Assembly: GCA_020091685.1 (NCBI GenBank)
Contig: CM034595.1
Coordinates: forward strand, 21,623,564-21,687,563
From: Lutjanus erythropterus
Lineage: Eukaryota > Chordata > Actinopteri > Lutjaniformes > Lutjanidae
Length of the DNA stretch: 64,000 nt
Direction of reading: 5' to 3'
The notes under the pieces are model-generated. The model was given only the letters and a program-made list of their open reading frames with translations. It was not told the origin of the DNA and made no database searches. Positions 54,501-61,001 of the stretch are shown in pieces. The position numbers were made by a program, and so were the translations under genes. The first letter of the stretch is position 1, and every line of letters begins with the position of its first letter.

Positions 54501-56756
54501 CGTGTCCTCGTGTCCCATAGTCACACATTCCGCGACCAGGCAAAAGAGTTGTGAGAAGAAGTAAGGTGGAAAATTTCCACGGCGTTACACTATAGTGAGA
54601 CATGACAGGCACCACGACTTAAGAGGAAGGGAGAGAAACTTGTAATCTCGGCTCACAGCCTTTGAACTTGGCCCGATGAGACGCAAGCGACCCAAAGCAA
54701 AAGGTTCCAAAGAAGAGCTCACTGAAGATTACTCAGAATACTGATGCAGTGTGGAATCCAATTCCTCTGGGAGCCCAGGGGACTTTCCGAGAAAGTAAAT
54801 TATCAGTGTTGTACAAGACTACATACATACAAATGTATGCTATATGCCATATGCACATTTCAAAGAGAGCGTGTGCTGTGGCCAAATTTTTGTACTGTGT
54901 AAGCCTGGCACAATAAATGAGGTCTAGGGTCTCTTAGGTTCTAATTAGGGCAGCTGTTACCATTTTCATTATTTGTGTGTGTGTGCACGAGAGAGAGAGT
55001 GTGTGTGTGTGTGTATGAGTGCTGGGGTTAGGGTCGGGGGAAATATGCCACTGTCTGGCTACCGCCCCTTTTCATCCAGCTGTTGCTAGTCCGTCAGGGA
55101 GCAGAGGTCTACTGGTGTCATATCCCTCCCCCGAGGATTGAATAATGACAAAACCATGCGGAGCCGGGGCTGAAGGTAAAGACTTACTCACAACAAATGG
55201 CTATTAACCATGCTTTGCCATTTTTGATCTTGAAAGCTGGCGAAACTGCATATGATTTAAGTCTGAAAGCTACAAACCAGACAGAGGAATCTCCAAAAAA
55301 AAAAAAAAGGAAAAAAGAAAAAGAAAGCCTGAGAGGATACTGATTTCATTATTCCATCTTTTGTCCCTCCCGGAGAAGATCTGTGTCAGCGTGATACTGT
55401 TGTGTATTCTCTTACACTTAAATCTAATTATTTTCTCTCTAAATTGCTAATACCACGCAGTAGTTTATCAGCTCTGAAAAAATGCTGATAAGTCAACAGT
55501 TGTTCAGTGTTAATTGTTGAAAACTTCTCTTTTAAAAATGCATGAAGACATTAACAGCATTAAATTAATAGGCATTTTTACCAGCAGCCCAGACAGCCTG
55601 CTTTTTTCATAATAATTATATTTGTACTGAAAAAAATACAGTTAATCTGTTCTCTGTCACATTCCAAACTGATTGCATCAGTTTAATAACAAGATAGACA
55701 AGATGGTACATACAGCTGGACTTTCATAAGCCAGAGATCTCTCATAATTAACTATTCATTTCTGTCATTTTTCCATAAAATACACTCACAATCTGTTTTA
55801 CAATGATGCTGGATAGTTTAATATATGATTTTTGTGACACTTAAGATTCATAACAAACTACTGAACTCAAATGTGCAAACAAAAAGCAGCAGGGGGTGGT
55901 GGTGGTGTGGAGGGGCAGACAGGTGCGTTATGTCTCTCCCGAAAAACAAATGCTCCCCATCTCCGTCTCTCACACTCACTCTCTCTATCCCTTTCTTACA
56001 CCACTCTCTCTATCTCTCCCCCTCCTTTCACTCGCTCATCTATCTATCTATCTGCCTTATGCGTACACCCGGGAGACTGTGCTCCCGTCATGATAGAGCG
56101 TGCAGCCTTCTATCTGTTTTACGCACCACGATCCTGTCTGATTATACGAGTTAAATAGAAAAACTTCAGACCAGTAGAAAACATCATTTTCACAGCGCTC
56201 TATCTAACAAAACCTCTCGCTTTAGTTTTTTTATCCAATTGAAATCAGTCTGGGGATCGCTGACTAACTTCGGAGCCGTCCTGTGCAACAAATCACCCAG
56301 GTGGATTAAAAAATAAAAATGAAAAAAAATCAAGTGAAACTTTCTGTTTGTGCGCCTTGCAACCATCAACTAATGTCTGTCCACTAAAAGAGAGATCGTC
56401 TCATTCACACATCCGAAATCTGAACCAAAACAGAAACAATCACAGCTCCCCCGGAATTACGCAGTGCCACCGTCCTCCGCTGCTCCGGGTCTGCAAGTTG
56501 CAGACAGTGAGGCCGCCTGATGTAATCACTCTTTCAAAACTAATTAAACATTTACCGACAATTAACAGCGGTGAATTGTAGCACTGCAGCAGTTGTAACA
56601 GCGCACTGACTGGATGGCTTGACGCAGCGCGCCAGCACGGAGCGCGGACCATTCATCCTCTTTCCATCAGTAAAGACCTGCATGCTGAATGATAACAGAC
56701 AAGAAGCGTGTCTTACCTGTGACCATAAGGCAAAAGATGAGGTATAACGCCGTCAT
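13228..56756 (-). CDS. kirrel3: Kirrel3-like (Neph family) immunoglobulin-superfamily adhesion receptor, complete 15-exon CDS
   Basis: Fifteen exons, all with GT-AG borders, join without a break to 2268 nt (755 residues). The signal peptide (about residues 1-18) starts [18 protein letters not shown]. Five Ig domains cover about 19-115, 116-218, 219-303, 304-388 and 389-488, with cysteine pairs such as 40/98 and 141/198. A membrane helix lies at about 491-515, followed by a 240-residue tail. The tail has YYNV near 597-600 (a Grb2-type site in Neph1), a Gln-rich patch near 664-676 and the C-terminal PDZ ligand THV. Kirrel proteins bind one another across cell contacts and act in synapse and axon sorting, muscle fusion and kidney slit diaphragms. 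The kirrel3 choice over kirrel1 or kirrel2 rests on tail sequence and the st14 neighbour; the paralogue suffix is unknown. Human KIRREL3 is 778 residues, a close fit. Confidence 0.9.
13723..14637 (-). other. kirrel3 intron 14
   Basis: A 915-nt intron whose main content is the 26-bp tandem repeat listed separately. The rest is AT-rich with no recognised feature. Confidence 0.6.
14045..14225. repeat. 26-bp minisatellite, seven units
   Basis: Units start at 14045, 14071, 14097, 14123, 14149, 14175 and 14201, each close to CCAACCGCTAACATTAGCTA plus six bases. Two unit types alternate: one ends TATTTAAA, the other TACACAGA or similar. It lies in intron 14 of kirrel3. Confidence 0.9.
14638..14727 (-). 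CDS. kirrel3: kirrel3 exon 14: acidic cytoplasmic segment
   Basis: Thirty codons, in phase 0 at both ends, running from [17 protein letters not shown] to [14 protein letters not shown] symmetric exon of this kind could be skipped without breaking the frame. The acceptor is ccctcag and the donor gtaaaa. Confidence 0.9.
14880..14989 (-). CDS. kirrel3: kirrel3 exon 13: juxtamembrane cytoplasmic segment
   Basis: It reads [20 protein letters not shown] and ends [10 protein letters not shown]. The [10 protein letters not shown] stretch is typical of vertebrate Kirrel tails. It enters in phase 1, leaves in phase 0 and uses donor gtaaat. Confidence 0.9.
15191..15298 (-). CDS. kirrel3: kirrel3 exon 12: transmembrane helix
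   Basis: It encodes [20 protein letters not shown] followed by [14 protein letters not shown]. This is one hydrophobic helix with small-residue spacing, then a basic and Cys-containing stop-transfer edge. It is a phase 1-1 exon with acceptor tgttacag and donor gtgagc. Confidence 0.93.
16107..16847. mobile_element. Probable hAT-like MITE carrying a nested repeat
   Basis: The left end (AGGGCCTGACTGATATTGGA) and the inverse of the right end (GGGGGTGCAGCCACGATATT) look like degenerate terminal inverted repeats. Positions about 16490-16795 match another repeat family also found at 10.6 kb, so that element seems to have landed inside. Boundaries are approximate. Confidence 0.4.
16490..16795. repeat. 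Interspersed repeat, inverted partner of the copy at 10.6 kb
   Basis: The reverse complement reads AGTGGGTTCTTAAAAATAGT, then ATTTTAGTCC, GACAGG and GATTGGATTATAAAGTTAA, in the same order as at 10580-10695. Confidence 0.6.
17182..17380 (-). CDS. kirrel3: kirrel3 exon 11: second half of Ig5
   Basis: It reads [20 protein letters not shown], then [20 protein letters not shown]. The YNCTAWN motif holds the second Ig5 cysteine and a possible N-glycan. It enters in phase 0 and leaves in phase 1, with acceptor ctccacag and donor gtaaag. Confidence 0.93.
17381..18102 (-). other. kirrel3 intron 10
   Basis: A 722-nt intron containing a TG microsatellite. I see nothing else in it. Confidence 0.6.
17905..17927. 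repeat. (TG)n microsatellite
   Basis: About 11 TG units in kirrel3 intron 10. Confidence 0.9.
18103..18203 (-). CDS. kirrel3: kirrel3 exon 10: first half of Ig5
   Basis: It reads [20 protein letters not shown] then [14 protein letters not shown], giving the first Ig5 cysteine and the Pro-rich turn usual in Kirrel proteins. It enters in phase 1 and leaves in phase 0, with donor gtaagt. Confidence 0.92.
18850..19129 (+). mobile_element. Leader of the transposon-like unit carrying the P2X7-domain remnant
   Basis: It begins near ACCATATTATGCCCCTTTCT, a sequence common at the ends of a fish DNA-transposon group, and includes AAATGCAAATGAGCTG and GGGCGTGGCTTGAATGA ahead of the ATG. I could not find the matching right end. 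Confidence 0.4.
19130..20523 (+). pseudogene. Broken reading frame resembling the P2X7 cysteine-rich C-terminal domain, transposon-associated
   Basis: Three exon-like blocks lie on + inside a kirrel3 intron. Block 1 (19130-19248) starts [23 protein letters not shown], then an acidic stretch. Block 2 (19917-19978) joins it in phase to give [20 protein letters not shown]. Block 3 (about 20367-20523) reads [20 protein letters not shown] then [28 protein letters not shown].....CC and HPG..PVCL recall the zinc-binding C-terminal domain of P2X7 receptors, found in many fish predicted genes. It looks dead: blocks 2 and 3 do not join in phase, the expected CC pair in block 2 is VGAT, and the later part of the domain is missing. 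Family memory, not a search, underlies the call. Confidence 0.5.
21724..21850 (-). CDS. kirrel3: kirrel3 exon 9: second half of Ig4
   Basis: It reads [20 protein letters not shown] then [20 protein letters not shown]. The VPRIGVAER motif is strongly characteristic of the Kirrel family. It enters in phase 0 and leaves in phase 1, with donor gtgagt. Confidence 0.95.
21851..23438 (-). other. kirrel3 intron 8
   Basis: A 1.6-kb intron with one MITE, listed separately, and pyrimidine-rich sequence near 22230-22300. I see no other feature. Confidence 0.6.
22691..23048. mobile_element. MITE with terminal inverted repeats
   Basis: The left end (GATGGGTTGCACCAACAAGG) and the inverse of the right end (GATGATGCTGCACCAACAAA) match closely. 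The interior repeats the motifs TTGCACCAAAC, CCTAGATTAAACCTAGG and TTAGCTAGCT. It is about 360 bp and non-coding. Confidence 0.7.
23439..23566 (-). CDS. kirrel3: kirrel3 exon 8: first half of Ig4
   Basis: It reads [20 protein letters not shown] then [20 protein letters not shown]. It contains the first Ig4 cysteine and the core Trp. It enters in phase 1 and leaves in phase 0, with acceptor caccctag and donor gtaagg. Confidence 0.94.
23691..23839 (-). CDS. kirrel3: kirrel3 exon 7: second half of Ig3
   Basis: It reads [20 protein letters not shown] then [20 protein letters not shown]. The [14 protein letters not shown] block is a Kirrel signature. It enters in phase 2 and leaves in phase 1, with donor gtgagt. 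Confidence 0.95.
23840..24626 (-). other. kirrel3 intron 6
   Basis: A 787-nt intron, AT-rich, with no recognised feature. Confidence 0.6.
24627..24732 (-). CDS. kirrel3: kirrel3 exon 6: first half of Ig3
   Basis: It reads [20 protein letters not shown] then [15 protein letters not shown]. It enters in phase 1 and leaves in phase 2, with acceptor ctctcacag and donor gtaacc. Confidence 0.94.
24922..25072 (-). CDS. kirrel3: kirrel3 exon 5: second half of Ig2
   Basis: It reads [20 protein letters not shown] then [20 protein letters not shown]. It contains the second Ig2 cysteine. It enters in phase 0 and leaves in phase 1, with donor gtgagt. Confidence 0.93.
25073..26481 (-). other. kirrel3 intron 4 with pyrimidine and purine tracts
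   Basis: A 1.4-kb intron. It has a CA microsatellite, a pyrimidine tract at about 25805-25895 and a purine tract at about 26128-26350 that includes a G-quadruplex motif at 26182-26197. Confidence 0.65.
25468..25490. repeat. (AC)n microsatellite
   Basis: About 11 units in kirrel3 intron 4. Confidence 0.9.
26482..26639 (-). CDS. kirrel3: kirrel3 exon 4: first half of Ig2
   Basis: It reads [20 protein letters not shown] then [20 protein letters not shown]. The NLT sequon sits beside the first Ig2 cysteine. It enters in phase 1 and leaves in phase 0, with donor gtacgg. Confidence 0.94.
26640..28624 (-). other. kirrel3 intron 3
   Basis: A 2-kb intron with a long CA microsatellite. I recognise no gene or mobile element in it. 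Confidence 0.6.
27294..27360. repeat. (CA)n microsatellite
   Basis: About 67 bp of CA repeats with two TA interruptions, in kirrel3 intron 3. Confidence 0.92.
28625..28774 (-). CDS. kirrel3: kirrel3 exon 3: second half of Ig1
   Basis: It reads [20 protein letters not shown] then [20 protein letters not shown]. The YECQAT motif and R..AKL strand belong to the N-terminal Ig domain that mediates trans binding in this family. It is a phase 1-1 exon with donor gtaaga. Confidence 0.94.
28775..29406 (-). other. kirrel3 intron 2
   Basis: A 632-nt intron between the two Ig1 exons, with no recognised feature. Confidence 0.6.
29407..29562 (-). CDS. kirrel3: kirrel3 exon 2: rest of signal peptide and first half of Ig1
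   Basis: It reads [20 protein letters not shown] then [32 protein letters not shown] and [11 protein letters not shown] are hallmarks of Kirrel Ig1. It is a phase 1-1 exon with acceptor cttgcag and donor gtaatt. Confidence 0.95.
29627..30470. mobile_element. Non-autonomous element rich in GAACC/GGTTC motifs, copy 1
   Basis: Dense repeats of AAGGGTTCTT, GGTAGAACCC, AGAACCCTTTTATATT and their inverses fill the segment. The left edge (CATTCTTGGAAAAAAGGTGC) is a degenerate version of a CACTCTTAGAAA-type terminus; the right end is worn. It lies only about 65 bp from the exon 2 splice acceptor. Confidence 0.7.
30471..31934. other. Intron 1 segment without recognised features
   Basis: No coding sequence or named repeat. 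There is a pyrimidine-rich stretch at about 31600-31690. Confidence 0.5.
31935..32830. repeat. Dispersed repeat, copy 1 (partner at 40.5 kb)
   Basis: It shares with 40560-41100, in the same order and orientation, AAAAATAGGC, TTGACCCTT, TCTGATGTGTGCTG, TACTTTCAGGTATCTGCTTT, TAATAAAAGC, AGTGGGTGCAAACTC-like text and CACTGTAAAAGG-like text. It is an old, diverged pair. Confidence 0.65.
32831..34570. other. Intron 1 segment without recognised features
   Basis: No repeat boundary or coding sequence that I can support; there are short interrupted TG runs near 34140-34255. Confidence 0.45.
34571..34609. repeat. (GT)n microsatellite
   Basis: About 19 perfect GT units, facing a long AC run 97 bp away. 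Confidence 0.95.
34707..34787. repeat. (AC)n microsatellite, longest in the window
   Basis: About 40 perfect AC units (81 bp). Confidence 0.95.
35300..35640. repeat. tRNA-like SINE fragment
   Basis: GGTTCGAGTCC at 35360-35370 is a perfect RNA polymerase III B box, preceded by GACTTTTACCCAAGAGACTGG. A weak A-box-like TGGCTGGATCAA lies 40 nt upstream. The downstream body (ACATCGTGTCACTTCTGTCA and onward) is not tRNA. No cloverleaf with a usable anticodon forms, so it is not a tRNA gene. Confidence 0.45.
35641..40554. other. Intron 1 segment, largely repeat-poor
   Basis: I see no exons or mobile elements. There are pyrimidine-rich stretches at about 37130-37450 and 37560-37690, and a TAAT-rich cluster at 40251-40307. 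Confidence 0.5.
40555..41115. repeat. Dispersed repeat, copy 2 (partner at 32 kb)
   Basis: It is collinear with 31935-32830 in the same orientation. The copies differ throughout and neither has TG...CA ends, so they do not look like a young LTR pair. Confidence 0.65.
41116..42664. other. Intron 1 segment without recognised features
   Basis: No supported gene, repeat or RNA. Confidence 0.45.
42665..42900. repeat. Partial hAT-like element (fuller copy at 58.5 kb)
   Basis: GGGCTGGGCAT, CAATTCCAAA, TCCAAAGGAATCA, TTTTTAATTT and ACACAAATTTC appear in the same order as at 58500-58625. The right terminus is missing. Confidence 0.55.
43069..43108. repeat. (TCTG)n microsatellite
   Basis: Ten perfect tetranucleotide units. 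Confidence 0.95.
43109..45501. other. Intron 1 segment, no coding sequence
   Basis: It contains a purine tract with a G-run at 43727-43743 and CT-rich sequence at 43805-43870. I see nothing else that I can name. Confidence 0.45.
45502..45573. repeat. (AC)n microsatellite
   Basis: About 36 AC units with one G interruption. Confidence 0.95.
45574..47214. other. Intron 1 segment without recognised features
   Basis: There is only a short (AT)n run at 46168-46184 and a possible degraded repeat after it. No gene is supported. Confidence 0.45.
47215..48120. other. Polypyrimidine-rich intron segment
   Basis: Several long runs of almost only C and T on + occur, chiefly about 47220-47470 and 47990-48110. 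On the transcribed (-) strand these would be purine-rich in the pre-mRNA. No exon is seen. Confidence 0.6.
48454..49462. mobile_element. Non-autonomous element rich in GAACC/GGTTC motifs, copy 2, with intact termini
   Basis: The ends TACACTCTCAGAAATAA and TTATTTCTAAGAGTGTA are near-perfect inverted repeats, flanked by possible TA duplications as in Tc1/mariner-type elements. The interior is the same mosaic of GGTTCTT and AAGAACCC words as copy 1 at 29.6 kb. About 1 kb, non-coding. Confidence 0.75.
49463..50788. other. Intron 1 segment without recognised features
   Basis: A short GT run near 50622-50637 is the only repeat that I see. Confidence 0.45.
50789..51398. mobile_element. Foldback MITE-like element with TTAA flanks, second family
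   Basis: The left end is TTAAAGGGATAGTTAGGTTA and the right end CTGAATTATCCCTTTAA. About 27 bp of each end pair with a few mismatches, and both borders carry TTAA. The interior shares long blocks with 52660-53450. No coding capacity. Confidence 0.75.
52655..53455. mobile_element. Long imperfect palindrome, rearranged copy of the 50.8-kb element
   Basis: The two halves are inverted copies: CACTGTCTTGATCTTCAGTA near 52975 faces AGATTGAGGCAGTGGTAGAA near 53063, and GCCTTTTCTGATGGGAAACT faces TGGTTTCCCATCAGAAAATG. The left outermost 40 bp run in the same sense as the right terminus, so the left end is rearranged. Confidence 0.7.
53456..56716. other. Promoter-proximal part of intron 1
   Basis: It has mixed TG/GA repeats at 54974-55015, CT-rich sequence near 55960-56040 and otherwise unremarkable non-coding sequence. 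Confidence 0.45.
56717..56756 (-). CDS. kirrel3: kirrel3 exon 1 (coding part): start codon and signal peptide
   Basis: This is 40 nt: ATG then [12 protein letters not shown] and one base, with donor gtaaga. It joins exon 2 in phase 1 to give a hydrophobic signal peptide that runs straight into Ig1. Its length is too short for ORF calling; the donor, phase match and GC-rich setting identify it. The 5' UTR continues to higher coordinates. Confidence 0.85.
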
Positions 56757-57480
56757 TTTAGTAGCTCTGTCCGCTGATAGTGTTGCGTGGTAGGATTCAG
56801 TCGCTCCGTCTATGCGGCTGAGCTGGTTATGGTCCACCGCGGCACCGGGATATCACAGGACGGACGGACGGTCGAGCGCGCTGGGATTCGTCTATAAAAG
56901 CATCCAGTGTAAAGAAATCGATCTGAACGGTCCCAACAGTTTGTAAACTCTCAGTTAACTGTGCATCTCCATAGTTGGTAACTTTCCCCGCTGCATCAGC
57001 TTCTTTTCCAGTAGCCGTCCCCCCCGTCACGCCGGCACAGATCTCTCCTCTCTCTGCGCTCTCTAACAGTCCATTAATGAATCAGTCCGCAGCTTCGTCC
57101 ACAGTCCACTTTTTAACCTGCTGGAACATGCTGCTGCTGCTGCGCTCGAAAGCGATCTCTCCTCCTCGACAGTGCGCAGTGATAAAGCCCAGTGAAGTTG
57201 CTTCTCCTGTCGCCCCTTCCGCTGGAGTCTCTCACTCTGTTCTCGCCGTACCACACTCACTCACTCCTTCTTCTTCTCTTCCCCCGTCCGTCGGTCTCCT
57301 CTGTTTACTTCTCACTCCCTCTTGCCAATAGGAAATGCGCACTGACAGTCATCTGGTGGTGGTAGGGGGGGTACACCGAATCTGGCAGGAGCTGAGTCGG
57401 AGGAGCCCCTCTGCCTCAGTTGCTTGCCGGGGAGGGGGTGCAGCGGCCCCCGCCTCCAGGGGCCCCGCTATTGGCTGAGC
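56757..57480 (-). promoter_or_regulatory. kirrel3: Probable kirrel3 5' UTR and GC-rich promoter
   Basis: The sequence just upstream of the start codon is clearly richer in G, C and CpG than its surroundings. In the - direction it has an inverted CCAAT box (ATTGG on + at 57470-57474) and a GC-box-like GGAGGCGGGGGC next to it, upstream of any likely start site. I see no TATA box in the correct orientation. The start site itself cannot be placed from sequence. Confidence 0.5.
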
Positions 57481-58169
57481 GTCCGTCACTGGGAGGGTAT
57501 TAAAGACATTTATTCCAAGTTAAATGACTGCCCTAACATTTTGGGGTGGAGTATAGCCCACATGGAGACTTGAATCCAGTCCATTCATTCATGCAGCGTC
57601 CATTCATTTGTTGGAGAATGTACATTCTGTTTAAATCTACAAATATACACTTTTAATTCATTAATTTCACTCGAAGTCACCAGTTCTGTGATACTATTCA
57701 GGGTATCACATGTGAACCTGCATGTTCAGAATGTGTAATTCTTAGACCAAATTTATTTCATCATGTTGAGAATTAACAATATGAACTGAAGTAACGTTTT
57801 CCAGCTGGGGTCTGGCAACCACCTGAGGTCCTTGAGTGGGTTGTGGGTGTTCTCCGGCAAAAGGAGGAATAAAATATTTTGACTTTTATCATTTCTTTTG
57901 GAAATTGGAACAACAAAGGAAGGAATTGGCTTGGCCATTTTGATTGCTTGCAATTTACAATAATCCTAGTTTGATCACTGATTGACTATGAAGACTTTAT
58001 CTCTGAATCTAAAACAAACAAACAAACAAACAAAAAATACTGAGATGGGTTTCCTTCAGATGAATATGCTGTCAAATTAGGGGGTCTGTGGTCTAATGTG
58101 CATCTATTGTGTGCGTCCCTGACATGAAAAAGTTTAGGAACAGCTGTTTTACACATCAGTCACTAAACG
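57481..58169. other. kirrel3 upstream flank without recognised features
   Basis: Only an (AAAC)n run at 58011-58035 stands out. Confidence 0.5.
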
Positions 58170-58893
58170 TCATGCCGACGATTCTGTGTCAGATTTACAG
58201 AGATTTAATGGCAGAATTTGGCACAAATGGAATATAACATTGATGTTTTCGTTGATTTGCAATCACCTGAAAGCAAAAATAGCTGAGTTTTTGTTACCTT
58301 AGAATGAGGCATTTATATCTACAGAAAACACAGGACCTCTTCCATGTTGCACGACCATGTTTCTACAGCAGCCCAGAGCAGACAAACCAAATACTGGCTG
58401 TTGATTTGGCCTTTCACGTTTTACCACCACCATAGGTTCTCTTACATGCTTGGAAGAGGAGGGTGACATAATGTGATGGTAACATGCAGGCTCACCATTA
58501 GGGTTAGGCATCAACAACCAATTCCAAACAAGATTTAATTCTGAAATTAAGAGTCCAAAGGAATCAGTAAGACATTTTTAATTTCGATTCTGTTGATTGA
58601 TTCATACACAAATTTCCCTCACACTAGTTTCAAATTAAACCGTGTACTGCAGATACCTATAGTATGTCAACCTGGGTATCTGTGTGCACCTATAGATATG
58701 TGAGATCAATGCACACATTTCACACAACTCTGCTGTGAAGAATTCAGGAGGACACTTAAAGAATCAGAATTGAGAAACGTTAAGAACCAAAATTGATAAG
58801 CAGAATCAGAATCAGAATAGTTAAAATCCAAATGATACCCAACCCTACTCACGGATAGATGCCCCTAAATCCTACACACTAAGCCTTTAAGAA
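58170..58893. mobile_element. Interspersed repeat (copy 2 of the 1.9-kb family) split by a hAT-like insertion
   Basis: The host repeat runs from about 58170 to 58490 and resumes at about 58856 with GATGCCCCTAAATCCTACAC. The same family is present truncated at 1877-2015. Confidence 0.65.
58499..58847. mobile_element. hAT-like non-autonomous element, nested
   Basis: The ends TAGGGTTAGGCATC and GATACCCAACCCTA are inverted repeats (12 of 14). The flanks CTCACCAT and CTCACGGA look like a worn 8-bp target duplication, as hAT transposons make. About 350 bp, non-coding. Confidence 0.65.
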
Positions 58894-61001
58894 ATATTAT
58901 TAACTCTGAGTTTGCATTACCTTTGTTGCAACTATTTCTAAACTTTTCCTTCTACTGAACTGAATCACTGAACAAACCCTTCGCTTGTGTCAATCATGGG
59001 TCCATTTCTGATTAAAAGGAAATTCAACTATTGAAAATAGATACCCAGTTCAATCCTTTCCCTCCATTTACCCAACAGATTTGGAAATTAATTAAGGCAA
59101 ATTATGTGTAAGTAGTTGCATTAGAGCAGAATCAGCTGCAGATGTTTTGCCAAATGGTGAAGTGATCATCACTTGACTCTAAAACCTCAACACTTGTGAA
59201 AGAATAATAATAATTACTCACATCATTTGTTTTTTCAGCTTCTCCCAAACAACTAATGTTATCTAACCTAAATACTGCTATATAAGTTAACTCACAAATA
59301 AGAGTTTTTAAATGGAAGTACCTAGTTTATGCAGGGAAAATAGTTTATGCAGAATGCGTTAACAGGCTTATTGGGTATTTTTTTTAATAATTATTTCCTT
59401 TGAAGTTGACTCAAAACATACTTTTATCAGGTGCAGTTTGATCTAAAATGAGCCTATTGTTCATTGTCATACAGTGGGCGCTAAAATGAACAGAAGGGAA
59501 CAGAATCATTATCATATTTCAACAAAAGCTAAGGCTTTTATAAAGAGATGAAAACAGTGCAGTCTATCACTTGCCTGTGGCTGTTTACAGGCGTGCTCTT
59601 TGATGTTGTTCATTAGTTATTCAAGGATCTATTGATTAACCAAAATAATAGGCCTTGCAGTCATCTGGTTAATCAGTCTTTCACTTGAATGTATATTGTA
59701 CCAAGCAACGATTTAATTTAATGTTAACACATCCCCCCCTTCTCACACACACACGCAAAGACTGACACGCACACATGTGACCTGTTAACTCAACCAGGTG
59801 GTTAGCTCTCCATAAGACTGTGAAAAATTCATCAAAGTGTGTAGATTTGGACGCAGAGGACTTCAGCGTGTGCGGATTCCAGAAAACATCAACCACAGAA
59901 ATGAACGGGTCTTTCTTTTCTGACATTTCGCGCTGCATTTAATTAAAGGCTGAACCACACAATGATTAGGGCTCACTCCTCATGAGGGTTCCCCCCAAAC
60001 AGTAGTTTTCAAACCCTGGGGCTGGCCTTCCTGTTTATTGCCTCCCTGTAATGCAAACATAAGGGTCCCCTGCCAGTAAACACATGTTGATGGAAGAAAC
60101 AGCTTGCACAGCTGGGAAGCCAACCCAGGTTAGTGTGAGTGAGCACATGGGTAAATGAGCGTGTCTGAATGTGTGTGTCTGCATGCGTAGATACTTGTGT
60201 GCTGTTTTTACATATGTCAGAGTGCGATTCAGGTTGTGTGTAGGTGCTTGAATACAAAGAAATGCTGCTTTTTGTCCGTAAGTGTGTGTGTTTGTAGGTC
60301 GTAGTGTGCACGTGTGAAACCATCAATGAGTGACTGAAAGCGGGGGCGCGGGTGAGCAGTAAAACAGCAGGGTGCCTCCAACAGTTGTGCTGTGATAATA
60401 AAATCAACATCCATTGTGCAGAGGCTGTCACCGGGCATGACGCTGTGATTGAAATGTATGATCTCCTATGGTTCACACAGATGGACAGATAGATGAGGGC
60501 AAAACAGATGATACATGCACCAACATCAGTTTGAGCCAATCGTCTTAATTATGCTGGCCTCCGTGGCATCAAATGGAGGGCGCCCATACTCCCCAAGCTT
60601 TTGAGTGTGTGAATAATTTATAAATAAAAAGGGGGTTTTCAGCTGTGGGGTTATTAATAATAAATATGGTTTGATATTTACTAAACTGTTCAGAGGGAGA
60701 AAGAGGTGACAGTTAAGACATCGTTTGCATGGTAATTGTAAGGAGGTAATAAATAAGGCATGAAGTGGAGATATATGGAAATGCGATTCACAGGGAAATG
60801 AGAATAATTTAACAAAATATTATCCCAGTCCCTATTTGACCCCGGGGTCAATTAAAAAAGAGATGTCAGTCGTGGTGAAAGGCATGCTGGGCCTTAAAAT
60901 TACAATCGCTTGCTTTCCCTTTTGTCTGGCTGGAAAGCGGATCTAACGTTCAAGTGGAGTAAAATGTATTCTACTGACACAAACCATGTGTTTAGTTTGA
61001 A
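58894..61001. other. Upstream flank without recognised features
   Basis: AT-rich intergenic sequence. No ORF in it has recognisable domains. Confidence 0.45.

Larger units (their letters stand above)
29563..56716 (-). other. kirrel3 intron 1, 27 kb, non-coding
   Basis: It separates the signal-peptide exon from the Ig1 exon, as in other vertebrate Kirrel genes where a very long first intron is usual. I find no exon, tRNA or rRNA in it. Contents are inverted-repeat elements near both ends, paired dispersed repeats, seven microsatellites, pyrimidine tracts, and stretches without obvious repeats (about 35650-37330, 39100-40540, 43560-45170 and 54550-55800) that could hold enhancers. That last point is inference. 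Confidence 0.7.

Noticed and set aside
56893..56900. TATAAAAG on + near kirrel3 exon 1
   Set aside because: It faces away from kirrel3 and there is no + strand gene after it. A divergent non-coding transcript is possible but unsupported.
60009..60539. 176-residue open frame on -
   Set aside because: The composition is that of translated TG/CA-rich non-coding DNA; it has no recognisable domain and no exon partner.
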